Shown here one piece after another: positions 9,029 through 17,443 of a stretch of 64,000 nt of DNA. Numbering within the stretch: the first letter of the stretch is position 1; each line of letters starts with the position of its first letter. Below the pieces are notes generated by a model that was not told the origin of the DNA, ran no database searches, and saw nothing but the letters and a program-made list of their open reading frames with translations. This DNA comes from Pseudosulfitobacter koreensis (GTDB lineage Bacteria > Pseudomonadota > Alphaproteobacteria > Rhodobacterales > Rhodobacteraceae): assembly GCF_024733015.1 (NCBI RefSeq), contig NZ_JANKJG010000006.1:124001-188000 (forward strand), given 5' to 3'. The position numbers were made by a program, and so were the translations under genes.

Positions 9029-10081
9029 TTACAGGTTGGCGATGCCGCTGGTCTGCGCCGCGCTCAGCGGGATCACGGAGATGTCGCCAAGGGTCAGGCT
9101 CGCGCCGCCGTTGATGTCCGCAATGGTGATACCGCCCATCATCACATGCATGACGTTGGCGTCCAGCGGATCGGGGCGCAGGGCGATCTGAGGCTCGGCT
9201 GCGGCTTCAGTGTCGTTCCAGATCAGCACGATGCTGTCGTCTTCGACGTCAAAGTCGATGACCTCGACCGCATGGCCCCCTGCGATCCAGTCGCCCGCGA
9301 CAATCGTGTCCAGACCGGCCCCTGCGGTCACCACGTCGCCCGCGCCCGCAACGATCACATCGTCACCGCCGCCGCCGTTAAGAAAATCGCGGTCGTCGCT
9401 TTCATCGTCGTCGCTTTCCCTGTCGTCGCGTGTGATTTCTTCGGTCAGCGCGCCGGTGTTCGCGTCGTGGGTCACGCCGAACAGCACGTCATTGCCCCAG
9501 CCGCCGAACAGCGTGTCGGCACCTGCGCCACCGTGCAGGGTATCGTCGTCCAGCCCGCCATGCAGGGCGTCGTCACCATCGCCGCCAGACAGCAGATCGT
9601 TGCCTGCGGACCCGTACAGCGTGTCGTTGCCCTCTCCGCCGTGCAGGATATCGTCGTCGTTGTGCCCGAACAGCGCGTCGTCGCCCGCGCCCCCGTGCAC
9701 TTCATCATGGCCGTCGCCCCCGTGCAGGGTGTCGTCGCCCGCATCGCCGCTCAGCGTGTCATGGCCGTCCATGCCGTGGATGTCGTCGTCGCCATCGCCG
9801 CCGTGAACGGTGTCTTCACCGTCATAGCCGCCAATCTGGTCGTCATCGCCGGTGCCGGTCAATGTTTCGGCGTCGTCGTTCCCGATGATGATCGACGCAT
9901 CCCGAAAGCCCACGGGATCGTTTGCATTCAGGTTGAAATCGTCGCCAATGCGCGGCGCGTCGTCGGCAAGTTTTTCAGGCTGCGGCGCGTCACCTTCGGC
10001 GTCGTCGTCCTGTCCGGACATGTCTACGAAGCTGACCGCACCAACGGTCATCAAGCCCATCAATCCCGCCAACCACAACAT
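9029..10081 (-). CDS. Membrane-anchored RTX-type calcium-binding repeat protein
   Basis: A 350-residue protein with an N-terminal hydrophobic segment (residues 1-20, a signal anchor rather than a clear cleavage site), an acidic linker, about 14 tandem nonapeptides of GGxGxDxLx type (about residues 76-202), a Glu/Asp-rich spacer and a second short repeat patch (about 234-264), then a non-repetitive C-terminal domain. RTX nonapeptides form calcium-filled parallel beta rolls outside the cell. No type I secretion gene is nearby, so export via the N-terminal segment is plausible. Many repeats have His at position 9, which is unusual. Function unknown. It sits between DUF1643 and rpsO on the same strand. 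Confidence 0.85.
   Translation of the reverse strand: MLWLAGLMGLMTVGAVSFVDMSGQDDDAEGDAPQPEKLADDAPRIGDDFNLNANDPVGFRDASIIIGNDDAETLTGTGDDDQIGGYDGEDTVHGGDGDDDIHGMDGHDTLSGDAGDDTLHGGDGHDEVHGGAGDDALFGHNDDDILHGGEGNDTLYGSAGNDLLSGGDGDDALHGGLDDDTLHGGAGADTLFGGWGNDVLFGVTHDANTGALTEEITRDDRESDDDESDDRDFLNGGGGDDVIVAGAGDVVTAGAGLDTIVAGDWIAGGHAVEVIDFDVEDDSIVLIWNDTEAAAEPQIALRPDPLDANVMHVMMGGITIADINGGASLTLGDISVIPLSAAQTSGIANL
9476..9856 (-). repeat. Tandem 27-bp repeats coding for RTX nonapeptides
   Basis: About 14 consecutive degenerate 27-base units inside the RTX gene, each coding a nine-residue G-rich/D-rich repeat (for example [18 protein letters not shown]). The repeat is a protein-level one: DNA units vary freely at third positions. 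Confidence 0.9.
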
Positions 10082-10163
10082 TTGCGACCAAACTCTCTAA
10101 CAATACACCCACTTTATAAGGCCACGTTTGGGATTTGATATCAAAGCAATTCCGACCTCATGG

Positions 10164-10697
10164 TTAACCCTTGGAAAACGCGGGGTCTGCGGGGTGCCAG
10201 GGCTCGGGTGCCTGGGAATAGGGCAGGTACAGCGGATGACGCGGATGTCCCGCCTTGGACAGGCCCAGATGAAACAGCGGCTGTCCGGTCTGCGCCAGCA
10301 AACGCGCCACCTGCGGGCCGCGCTCCAGATGCGCGCCGTGCGTGCCCCATGCGGCAATCACCACATCGGCCCATTGGGCCGCCTGCGCGATGGCCGCGTC
10401 ATTCTCAGGGCCAACAGGATCGGCAGCCGCGCGCATCTTGCGCGGATCGGTATCGCGCCAGGCAAAGATGTTGGTCACACAGAACGCACCATAGCCCAGC
10501 GTGCGCGCCCGCCGTTCGCAGCGTTCCACCGTGGGGTCGTTCTGCACCTCGGTCGCGGTCGAAGGGTTCAGCATCACGAACGTCACCCGCGCGGCATTGT
10601 CGTCCCAGATCCGCGTCAGGCTGTAACGATAGCGCTCGCAGTCGGAATAGACGGCAGTCGACGGCGCGTCGCCCTTGGTATGCGTGCGGGTGATCAT
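10164..10697 (-). CDS. DUF1643 domain-containing protein
   Basis: A 177-residue protein of the DUF1643 family, whose biochemical role is unknown. Recognisable family features are the early RYSLTRIWD stretch, FVMLNPSTATEVQNDPTVER (about residues 40-59), GYGAFCVTNIFAWRDTDP (about 68-85) and the later AWGTHG segment. No signal peptide or membrane segment. It starts two bases beyond the truB stop codon, so it is certainly co-transcribed with truB; the same pairing makes an RNA-related role conceivable but unproven. Confidence 0.88.
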   Translation of the reverse strand: MITRTHTKGDAPSTAVYSDCERYRYSLTRIWDDNAARVTFVMLNPSTATEVQNDPTVERCERRARTLGYGAFCVTNIFAWRDTDPRKMRAAADPVGPENDAAIAQAAQWADVVIAAWGTHGAHLERGPQVARLLAQTGQPLFHLGLSKAGHPRHPLYLPYSQAPEPWHPADPAFSKG

Positions 10698-10699
10698 GG

Positions 10700-11605
10700 T
10701 CAGTGGTTGAACACGCGCGCGGGGTGCACTTCGCCGGATTTGTACCGGCCCACGGCCACGGCCTTGCCTTCGAACGACACCCAGACCTCGTCGCCGTATT
10801 CCACGTCCGACGGCAGCACCATGCCGGGGTTGCCGTTGCGCAGACGCACGGCACCCTCGGCGGTGGCCTTCAGCTCCGGCAGATCGGCCAGACCTTCCTC
10901 GACCGGGCGCAGATGCGCGTCCAGCGCGGGATCATGCGCCATCGCCTCGATCTGCTCCAGCGTCAGCCCGTCCTCGACGTCGAACGGGCCCGACCAGATG
11001 CGGCGCAATTCTCGTACATGGGCGAAACATCCCAGCGCCGCACCCAGATCACGCGCGATGGACCGCACATAGCCGCCCTTGCCACAGGTCATTTCCAGCG
11101 TCACATGATCGGCATCGGGGCGGCCCGCCATCAGCAGCTCCTCGACCCACAAAGGCCGTGCGGCAATCTCCATCTCTTCGCCGTCGCGGGCACGTTTATA
11201 GGCGCGCTGCCCATCGATCTTGACCGCAGAGAACTGCGGCGGCACCTGCATGATGTCACCGACAAAGGCCCCCAGCGCGTCCTTGATCTGATCGTCGGTG
11301 GGGCGTGTATCAGACTGTGCGATCACTTCGCCCTCGGCATCGTCAGTGTTGGTGGCCTGACCCAGCCGCACGGTGAACGAATAGGCCTTCAGCGCATCGG
11401 TAATATAGGGAACCGTCTTGGTCGCCTCGCCCAATGCAATCGCCAGAACGCCGGTGGCATCGGGGTCCAGCGTGCCCGCGTGGCCCGCCTTCTTGGCGTT
11501 CAGCGCCCAGCGCACCTTGTTCACCACGGTGGTGGAGGTCGGGCCTGCGGGCTTGTCGATGACCAGCCAGCCGGAAATATCGCGTCCTTTGGATCTGCGG
11601 CCCAT
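10700..11605 (-). CDS. truB: tRNA pseudouridine(55) synthase
   Basis: A 301-residue enzyme that converts U55 of the tRNA T-loop to pseudouridine. The catalytic Asp is D47 in [14 protein letters not shown]; other motifs are [13 protein letters not shown] (residues 12-24) and the YKRARDGEE and [15 protein letters not shown] elements that hold the RNA. Length fits the proteobacterial short form. It follows the DUF2233 gene by about 90 bases in the rbfA-truB operon. Confidence 0.97.
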   Translation of the reverse strand: MGRRSKGRDISGWLVIDKPAGPTSTTVVNKVRWALNAKKAGHAGTLDPDATGVLAIALGEATKTVPYITDALKAYSFTVRLGQATNTDDAEGEVIAQSDTRPTDDQIKDALGAFVGDIMQVPPQFSAVKIDGQRAYKRARDGEEMEIAARPLWVEELLMAGRPDADHVTLEMTCGKGGYVRSIARDLGAALGCFAHVRELRRIWSGPFDVEDGLTLEQIEAMAHDPALDAHLRPVEEGLADLPELKATAEGAVRLRNGNPGMVLPSDVEYGDEVWVSFEGKAVAVGRYKSGEVHPARVFNH

Positions 11606-11695
11606 GGTGCCCCCTTGGTTTGCCCTGTCGGATCTTCGTGAAATTCAGAGCGTGCGGCCTAGCCGAGCGGCCTCATGCTGTCAATTCGGTGTCGC

Positions 11696-12436
11696 TCAGG
11701 GTGCCTTGCGCGCCACGGTGCCGATGATCGGCCCCAGGCGGCGACCGGGATCGTGCCGCCCCAACCCCGGCGCATAGAGCCGCGAGACGTTGCCGTCGAA
11801 ATACAAGGCCTGCGGCACGTCCAGCGCGTCGCGGAAAAAGCTGCCAAACTCGTGGAATGTGACCGGATTGTTCGAAATCGCGAAAACCGCCCTATGCCCG
11901 TCAGCGCTGGTGCCGACCCCGTTGCGCACATAGCGCGAGGTTGCATCGACCAGAAAACGGGGGTGCAGTTCGCCGTCGATCACCAGCATCGGGCCGGATT
12001 GCGTGGCGCTGGTGCAGGCGGGGTTCTCACGCGCGAAACGCAGGGTTTCGATTACGTCGGCGCGCCCGTCACGCAGGCACAGCACACCGTTCGGCAGCAG
12101 GCCAAAGTTGCCGGGCCCCTCTTGGGTGACCAACCCCATCTCCTGCTGGCCGTCCTCGACGTACAGACCCACGGGCGCGCGGTCCTCGTGGTACATGCCC
12201 GCATTCATCGCAAAACCCAGGGTCTGGCCGTTCGCGCCCAGCGCCTGATTGATCGCGTTGAAGCTGCCATAGATGCCGCCCGCGTCATTGCGCAGGAACA
12301 GGCGCAAGTCCTCTGTCGTCAGATCAACCGAACAGATCGTATAGCGATTGCCTGCATGTTCGCGATTCTCGCATTCAGCCGCCCAGACCGGCCCGCAGCC
12401 CAGCCAGACCAGCGCGCCGATCAGCAGGGCGCGCAT
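11696..12436 (-). CDS. Secreted phosphodiester glycosidase-like (DUF2233/NAGPA) protein
   Basis: A 246-residue protein with a cleavable signal peptide (residues 1-19, ending GPVWA). The body matches the DUF2233/NAGPA fold, whose characterised members cleave sugar phosphodiesters: FAMNAGMYHEDRAPVGLYVEDG (about 75-96) carries the conserved Asn-Ala-Gly-Met-Tyr element, followed by the NGVLCLRDG and SGPMLVIDGELHPRF strands. It should act in the periplasm. Its ATG shares one base with the rbfA stop (TGATG), so translation is coupled to rbfA although the functions look unrelated. Confidence 0.82.
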   Translation of the reverse strand: MRALLIGALVWLGCGPVWAAECENREHAGNRYTICSVDLTTEDLRLFLRNDAGGIYGSFNAINQALGANGQTLGFAMNAGMYHEDRAPVGLYVEDGQQEMGLVTQEGPGNFGLLPNGVLCLRDGRADVIETLRFARENPACTSATQSGPMLVIDGELHPRFLVDATSRYVRNGVGTSADGHRAVFAISNNPVTFHEFGSFFRDALDVPQALYFDGNVSRLYAPGLGRHDPGRRLGPIIGTVARKAP

Positions 12437-12831
12437 CAGCTTTCGGTGTCCCGGCGTACCGCGTCCTGGTTCAGCATCCGGCGCGTGTCGTCCATCTGGT
12501 CGAATGTCATGTCCAACTGAAAGCGCAGATCAGGCGAATGTTTCAGCGCCAGCTTCTTGTTGATGGCGTGCCGCAACTCGCCCTTGTTACGGCCCAGCAG
12601 CTTCAGCACCTCGTCCTTGCCGGCACCCCCCAGGGGCAGCACGTAGGCCGTGGCGATTTTCAGATCGGGCGACGTGCGCACTTCGCCCACCGTGATCGAC
12701 ATGCGGTTCAGTTCGGGGTCGTGCACGTCACCGCGTGCCAGCACTTCGGACAAAGCGCGGCGGATCAATTCACCAACCCGAAGTTGACGCTGGGACGGAC
12801 CGGCTCCGTCATGAGACTTGTTCTTTGCCAT
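12436..12831 (-). CDS. rbfA: 30S ribosome-binding factor A
   Basis: A 131-residue small-subunit maturation factor with a single KH-type fold that binds the helix 1 region of 16S rRNA. Family pattern: [22 protein letters not shown] near the N-terminus, [24 protein letters not shown] in the middle, [26 protein letters not shown] towards the end. The ATG at 12831 is preferred over one nine bases upstream because it has a GGGGGG ribosome site at good spacing. First gene of the minus-strand rbfA-DUF2233-truB-DUF1643 operon and divergent from dapB. No infB or nusA is present upstream. Confidence 0.95.
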   Translation of the reverse strand: MAKNKSHDGAGPSQRQLRVGELIRRALSEVLARGDVHDPELNRMSITVGEVRTSPDLKIATAYVLPLGGAGKDEVLKLLGRNKGELRHAINKKLALKHSPDLRFQLDMTFDQMDDTRRMLNQDAVRRDTES

Positions 12832-12920
12832 ACCCCCCATCTAGGACAGGCCGCAGGCTTTGCCAAGCCGCACCGCACAGGCTAGACCTGAGATCAACCG
12901 CTTATCCAAGGAATTGACCC

Positions 12921-13736
12921 ATGGCCGATACAACAGGAATTGCCGTCACCGGAGCCTCGGGGCGCATGGGGCAGATGCTGATCCGTACCATTGCCCAAAC
13001 CGACGGCGTGCATCTGGCCGCTGCCATCGAGCGCGCGGGTCATACTTGGGTCGGACAGGACGTGGGGCAGGCTATGGGCGGGCAGGCCAATGGCGTGATC
13101 GTGACCGATGACGCGTCCCGTGCAATTGCCGCCGCGCAGGTGGTGATCGACTTTACCGCGCCCGAGGCGACATTGGCCTTTGCCGATCTCTGCGCGCAGG
13201 CGGGCGTGGCCCATGTGATCGGCACCACCGGCATGACCGACGCGCAGATCGCGCAGCTGGAACCGGCAGCGCGAAAATGCGCCATCGTGCGGGCGGGCAA
13301 CATGAGCCTGGGGGTCAACCTGCTGGTGCAGTTGACCAAACGCGTCGCCGCCGCCCTGGACGAGGATTTCGACATCGAGGTGATCGAGGCGCACCACCAC
13401 CACAAGGTCGATGCGCCCTCGGGCACTGCCCTGATGCTGGGCGAGGCCGCCGCCGAAGGCCGCGGCGTGGCCCTGAACGATGTGCGCGACAGCGGGCGCG
13501 ACGGCATCACCGGTGCGCGCAAGCGCGGCGACATCGGCTTTGCGGCGATTCGCGGGGGCGACATCGTGGGCGAACATGACGTTATGTTCGCAGGCCCCGG
13601 CGAGCGGATCGTGCTGCGCCACATGGCGACCGACCGTCTGGTCTTTGCCCGCGGCGCGATACGTGCCGCGAAGTGGACGCAAGGGCGCGCACCTGGTGCC
13701 TATGACATGCTGGACGTGCTGGGCCTGAACGGCTGA
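12921..13736 (+). CDS. dapB: 4-hydroxy-tetrahydrodipicolinate reductase
   Basis: A 271-residue NAD(P)H-dependent enzyme of lysine and diaminopimelate synthesis. The Rossmann loop is GASGRMGQM (residues 11-19) and the active-site signature is [16 protein letters not shown] (about residues 157-171) with the proton-donating His and the Lys-Ser substrate contacts. Length is typical. It starts 89 bases from the divergent rbfA start. Confidence 0.97.
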   Translation: MADTTGIAVTGASGRMGQMLIRTIAQTDGVHLAAAIERAGHTWVGQDVGQAMGGQANGVIVTDDASRAIAAAQVVIDFTAPEATLAFADLCAQAGVAHVIGTTGMTDAQIAQLEPAARKCAIVRAGNMSLGVNLLVQLTKRVAAALDEDFDIEVIEAHHHHKVDAPSGTALMLGEAAAEGRGVALNDVRDSGRDGITGARKRGDIGFAAIRGGDIVGEHDVMFAGPGERIVLRHMATDRLVFARGAIRAAKWTQGRAPGAYDMLDVLGLNG

Positions 13737-13826
13737 GACACCTGCGATAAAACAAAGCATTTGTGAACCATTTGGCAAGGGTGTCCGTATACCTTGTCAA
13801 CAGTATCTCAAAGCCGAGTTTTCATC

Positions 13827-14195
13827 ATGTTTGCTAAGCGTATCATGTTCACGGCGCTGGCCGCCATCGCACTCGCCCTTCCCGCCATGCCCGCATGGGC
13901 ACAGACGGGCGTGGTCAACTCGCAGTCCGATTTCATCAAGCTGGTCAACGGCAAGACCCTGACGCGCCCGCTCGTGCGGCTTGAGGTGCGGCCAGACGGC
14001 AGCATCACCGGCAAGGGTGCCGCCTGGGATGTCACCGGCACCTGGAACTGGCAGGGCGGTTATTTCTGCCGCGATCTGTTCTGGGGCGGTGATCCGCTGG
14101 GTTACAACTGCCAGCAGGTCAGCATGGTCGATGGCCGCATCCAGTTCACATCCGACGAGGGGCGTGGCGATTCGGCGGCATTCCGTCTGAACTAG
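13827..14195 (+). CDS. Small secreted protein, unknown function
   Basis: A 122-residue protein with a clear signal peptide (MFAKRIMFTALAAIALALP, cleavage expected after PAWA). The mature part of about 95 residues is beta-rich, with GxWDVTGTWNWQGGYFCRD and a pair of cysteines (in YFCRD and YNCQQ) that could form a disulfide in the periplasm. The ATG at 13827 is chosen over an upstream TTG because the signal peptide begins there. It lies 90 bases after dapB; no enzyme family is recognised, and similarity to reductases should not be assumed from the position. The stop overlaps that of the convergent methyltransferase in a shared CTAG palindrome. Confidence 0.75.
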   Translation: MFAKRIMFTALAAIALALPAMPAWAQTGVVNSQSDFIKLVNGKTLTRPLVRLEVRPDGSITGKGAAWDVTGTWNWQGGYFCRDLFWGGDPLGYNCQQVSMVDGRIQFTSDEGRGDSAAFRLN

Positions 14196-14806
14196 AGCTT
14201 CGTGGCGACGACAAAGCGGCTGAACCCGTTGCCATGCGTTTCGGCGACCTCGATCCGAAACCCGGCTTCTGTGATAGCCCCTTCCAGATATGCGGCGTCG
14301 AAATTTCCGACATAGGGCGCCTTGCCCAGCTTCTGCATCACCCAGATCAACGGCGGCAGGAACATGCTGCCATCGCGCAGGCAGGTCGACTTGCTGATGA
14401 ACCGCCCGCCGGGGCGCAGCAGCCCGCTCACCGCGCCCAGCGTTTCCGGCAGGTTTGGCACCAGATGCAGCAGGTTGAACGCTAGGACCGCATCGAACGG
14501 CGCCAGCTCTTGCAGCGCGGCATCGTCGGGCGCATGCGTGGCAAAGCGCAGATTGTCCGGCGCGGGCTTGGCCTGCGCGATCCCGATCATTCCATGCGCG
14601 ATGTCCGTCGCCAGCAGCGTCCTCACATCTCCGGCCAGTTTCAGCGCCGTGGTGCCGGTGCCGCAGCCGATTTCCAACGCCTTGGCTTCGGCGGGCAGGA
14701 ACGCGCGGGTGCGCGCAAGAGTGTGTTCATAAGTCGCCATGTCCTTGATCTTTGACTTGGCGTATTTCGGGGCGGCTTTGCTCCAGAATGTTGCTGCGGT
14801 GGGCAT
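14192..14806 (-). CDS. Class I SAM-dependent methyltransferase
   Basis: A 204-residue protein with the Rossmann-type SAM-binding fold: ALEIGCGTGTTALKLAG is motif I (about residues 42-58), LLATDIAHGMIGIAQ contains the acidic SAM-hydroxyl ligand, and FDAVLAFNLLHLVPNLPETL is motif IV. The C-terminal part differs from ubiquinone methylases, so the substrate is open. It is divergent from a LysR gene, which is the most likely regulator. Confidence 0.87.
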   Translation of the reverse strand: MPTAATFWSKAAPKYAKSKIKDMATYEHTLARTRAFLPAEAKALEIGCGTGTTALKLAGDVRTLLATDIAHGMIGIAQAKPAPDNLRFATHAPDDAALQELAPFDAVLAFNLLHLVPNLPETLGAVSGLLRPGGRFISKSTCLRDGSMFLPPLIWVMQKLGKAPYVGNFDAAYLEGAITEAGFRIEVAETHGNGFSRFVVATKL

Positions 14807-14900
14807 GAATTGTCTTTCCGTTAAAATAATGGGGTACGATTAGCGCCGCGCGGCTTAAAAAGAAATTGCGAGAATTCTTACTTAGCCTATGCATTAACGC

Positions 14901-15782
14901 ATGGATAAGCGGATCGACTGGACACAGGCGCGCGGGTTTCTGGCCACGGCGGAACAGGGGTCACTGTCGGCCGGAGCCCGTGCGCTGGGCCTGACGCAGC
15001 CCACTTTGGGCCGTCAGGTCGCAGCGCTTGAGGCAGCGCTGGGCGTGGTACTCTTCGAGCGCGTGGGTCGGTCTCTGGTGCTGACCCCCGCAGGGCAGGA
15101 CATGCTGACCCACGTGCGCAAGATGGGTGCGGCGGCAGATGCGCTGGCGATGGCCGCTGCCGGTCGGGCCGACAGTATCGAGGGGCGCGTCAGCATCACC
15201 GCAAGCGATGCGATGTCGGCCTATTGGCTGCCCGCCGTGCTGGTCGAATTGCGCAAGGCCGCGCCCGGCATCATCATCGACGTGATCGCCAGCAACACGG
15301 TGCGCGACCTGCAGCGCCGCGAGGCGGACATCGCCATCCGCCACGTCGCCCCGAAAGAGCCCGAGCTGATCGCCCGCAAGCTGCCCGACATGCCCGCTTA
15401 TCTGTACGCATCTCGGGATTATCTGTACAAGACCGGCACGCCGCACACGCTGGCCGATTTTCAGCAGCTGGATTTCATCGCCTTCGACGCAGACCCGGCG
15501 GGAATCGCATTGCTGAACCAGCACGGTCTGCCGGTGACTGCCGCAATGATCCGCGCGACCTCGGCCAACGGTGTCGCGGTCTGGGAAATGGTGCGGCAGG
15601 GTCTGGGCGTCAGCGTGATGGTCGAAACCATTGCACTGCACACCCCCGAAGTCGTCCGCATCATGCCGCAGATCGCTCCGGTCATGGTGCCCACATGGCT
15701 GACCGTCCACCGCGAGGTGCACACGAATCGCCGGATCAGGCTGGTCTACGATCTGCTGGCAGAGGCGCTTGAAAGGGCCTGA
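14901..15782 (+). CDS. LysR family transcriptional regulator
   Basis: A 293-residue LysR-type regulator. Residues 1-65 are the winged helix-turn-helix (LTQPTLGRQVAALEAALGVV, then FERVGRSLVLTPAG); residues about 92-290 are the two-lobed effector domain of periplasmic-binding fold. The divergent partner is the methyltransferase gene, 94 bases away, and an ATGC/GCAT inverted repeat (14889-14902) overlaps the regulator's own start, compatible with autoregulation but not proof of it. Confidence 0.92.
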   Translation: MDKRIDWTQARGFLATAEQGSLSAGARALGLTQPTLGRQVAALEAALGVVLFERVGRSLVLTPAGQDMLTHVRKMGAAADALAMAAAGRADSIEGRVSITASDAMSAYWLPAVLVELRKAAPGIIIDVIASNTVRDLQRREADIAIRHVAPKEPELIARKLPDMPAYLYASRDYLYKTGTPHTLADFQQLDFIAFDADPAGIALLNQHGLPVTAAMIRATSANGVAVWEMVRQGLGVSVMVETIALHTPEVVRIMPQIAPVMVPTWLTVHREVHTNRRIRLVYDLLAEALERA

Positions 15783-15785
15783 GGC

Positions 15786-15974
15786 TCAGAAATCTATCGC
15801 CAGCCCTTTTTTCTCCCAATCGCCATAGCGGACGGGCTCGAGCCCGTTGATCCGCCCGCCGTGTTCGGTGGGCAGGTCCAAGGGCTTGGCAGCCTTGCGG
15901 CGTTCCTCGGCCTCGGCCAGAGCGCGCAGGGCGGCGGGAGGCAGGTCGGTATCGGAGTTATCTGTCATCGTCAT
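15786..15974 (-). CDS. DUF1674 (SDHAF4-like) small protein
   Basis: A 62-residue protein ending in the DUF1674 signature GLEPVRYGDWEKKGLAIDF. The family includes SDHAF4, which helps flavinylated SdhA assemble into succinate dehydrogenase in mitochondria and many alphaproteobacteria. The N-terminal half is a charged Ala/Glu/Arg helix. Start choice: the ATG at 15974 has an AGGGAAAG site at suitable distance; a second ATG two codons later (15968) and one at 15992 are possible. Divergent from the rsmB-like gene; no sdh genes are in the window. Confidence 0.85.
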   Translation of the reverse strand: MTMTDNSDTDLPPAALRALAEAEERRKAAKPLDLPTEHGGRINGLEPVRYGDWEKKGLAIDF

Positions 15975-16043
15975 GGGTGCTTTCCCTGTCATCCCCCTTG
16001 ATATACGCCCCTTCGGGAACAGAACAACCCGAGTAGGCGCAAG

Positions 16044-17345
16044 ATGGCAGACCAAGGCACACAATCGGCGGGCAAACCGCAGGCGGGCATCCCGGCGCGG
16101 CGCAGTGCGATTGCGATGCTGGACCAGATCCAGGACGAGGGCCGTCTGATGGCCGAGCTGATCGGTTCGGGCATGCTCGACAGGCTGGACGCGCCGGACC
16201 GCGCGCGGGCGCAGCGGCTGGCCTCGGACACCCTGCGCGGGCTGGAACGTGCGGACCGCGTGCTGAAGAAACACCTGAACAAGGTGCCGCCGCTGACCGT
16301 GCTGAACGCACTGCGACTGGGCACGGCCGAGCTGTGCAACGGCGGTGCCGCGCATGGTGTGGTCAACGATCTGGTGCAGATCATCGGGCGGCACAAACGC
16401 TATGGCCACCTAAAGGGGCTGGTGAACGCGGTGCTGCGCAAGGTCGCGGCGACGGGCCCCGAACAGTGGGCAGCCCTGCGGGTGCCGCGCCTGCCGAAAT
16501 GGCTGCGCAGTCCGTTGGTGGATGCCTGGGGGCCCGAGGCGATGCTGGCGATGGAGGCCGCGCATTTTGCAGGCGCGCCGCTGGACCTGAGCGTGAAGGG
16601 CGATGCAGACGCCGTGGCGCAGGCCGTCGGTGGCAAGGTTCTGCCGACCGGATCGGTGCGTGTGGCGGATGCGGGGCAGGTGTCAGCCCTGGCGGGTTTC
16701 GAGGCGGGCGACTGGTGGGTGCAGGACGCCGCCGCCGCGATTCCCGCGCGCCTGTTGCAGGTGCAGGCGGGCACCCGCGTCCTCGACCTCTGCGCGGCAC
16801 CGGGCGGCAAGACATTGCAACTGGCCGCCACCGGCGCCGACGTGACGGCGGTGGACATCTCCGACAGCCGCCTTGGCCGGTTGCGCGAAAACCTGGCGCG
16901 CACCGGGCTGAGCGCCACGGTGCAGGCAGGCGACGTGCTGGAACTGCAGGGCAGCTGGCCCGCGATCCTTCTGGATGCGCCATGTTCGGCCACGGGCACG
17001 ATCCGGCGGCACCCCGATCTGCCCCACGCCAAGGACGGCAGCGAGTTCGGCGCGCTGATCGACCTGCAAACCCAAATGATCGACCACGCATGGGGACTGC
17101 TAGAGGCAGGCGGGCGGATGGTTTATTGCACTTGCAGCCTGTTGCCGGACGAGGGCGAGGTGCAGGTCATCGAAGCGCTGCAACGCCACCAGGATATGTC
17201 AGTGGACCGCGCAGCGCTGGACGCACCGGGCATCGACGCGGATTGGATCACCGAAGAAGGCGGATTGCGCCTGCGACCCGACTATTGGGCCACGCTGGGC
17301 GGCATGGACGGATTTTACATCGCGGTGCTGCGCAAAGAGCGGTGA
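16044..17345 (+). CDS. rsmB: RsmB/NOP family rRNA (cytosine-C5) methyltransferase
   Basis: A 433-residue RNA m5C methyltransferase. The N-terminal 150 residues form a NusB-like RNA-binding domain (ending GLVNAVLRKV), the rest the catalytic Rossmann domain: SAM motif VLDLCAAPGGKTLQLA (about 250-265), motif IV LLDAPCSATGTIRRHPD with one cysteine and motif VI MVYCTCSLLPDEGE with the nucleophilic cysteine. The order NusB domain plus methyltransferase is that of RsmB, which methylates C967 of 16S rRNA. First gene of the rsmB-heparinase-purH run. Confidence 0.9.
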   Translation: MADQGTQSAGKPQAGIPARRSAIAMLDQIQDEGRLMAELIGSGMLDRLDAPDRARAQRLASDTLRGLERADRVLKKHLNKVPPLTVLNALRLGTAELCNGGAAHGVVNDLVQIIGRHKRYGHLKGLVNAVLRKVAATGPEQWAALRVPRLPKWLRSPLVDAWGPEAMLAMEAAHFAGAPLDLSVKGDADAVAQAVGGKVLPTGSVRVADAGQVSALAGFEAGDWWVQDAAAAIPARLLQVQAGTRVLDLCAAPGGKTLQLAATGADVTAVDISDSRLGRLRENLARTGLSATVQAGDVLELQGSWPAILLDAPCSATGTIRRHPDLPHAKDGSEFGALIDLQTQMIDHAWGLLEAGGRMVYCTCSLLPDEGEVQVIEALQRHQDMSVDRAALDAPGIDADWITEEGGLRLRPDYWATLGGMDGFYIAVLRKER

Positions 17346-17443
17346 CTTGAGCCCCCGGACGGGTTATCATCCGGCCCAAGCGCCGTCAGAGCGCACCGCA
17401 AGAGCGCACGAGGCCGAGCCAGACCCCATGACGGGATACACCC

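Noticed and set aside
9476-9856. Regular 27-base periodicity that might be taken for a CRISPR or satellite array
   Set aside because: There are no conserved repeats separated by unique spacers; the periodicity is that of in-frame RTX nonapeptide codons.
13827-14195. Naming the small secreted protein as a dihydrodipicolinate reductase
   Set aside because: The true dapB gene ends 90 bases upstream. This protein is exported and has neither a Rossmann loop nor the HHHHK active site.
14889-14902. ATGC-N6-GCAT as a LysR operator
   Set aside because: It overlaps the regulator's own start codon and does not contain a clean T-N11-A box at the expected distance; mentioned only in the LysR entry.
17354-17378. 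CCGGA...TCCGG pair after the rsmB-like gene as a terminator
   Set aside because: Only five pairs with a long loop and no U-tract.
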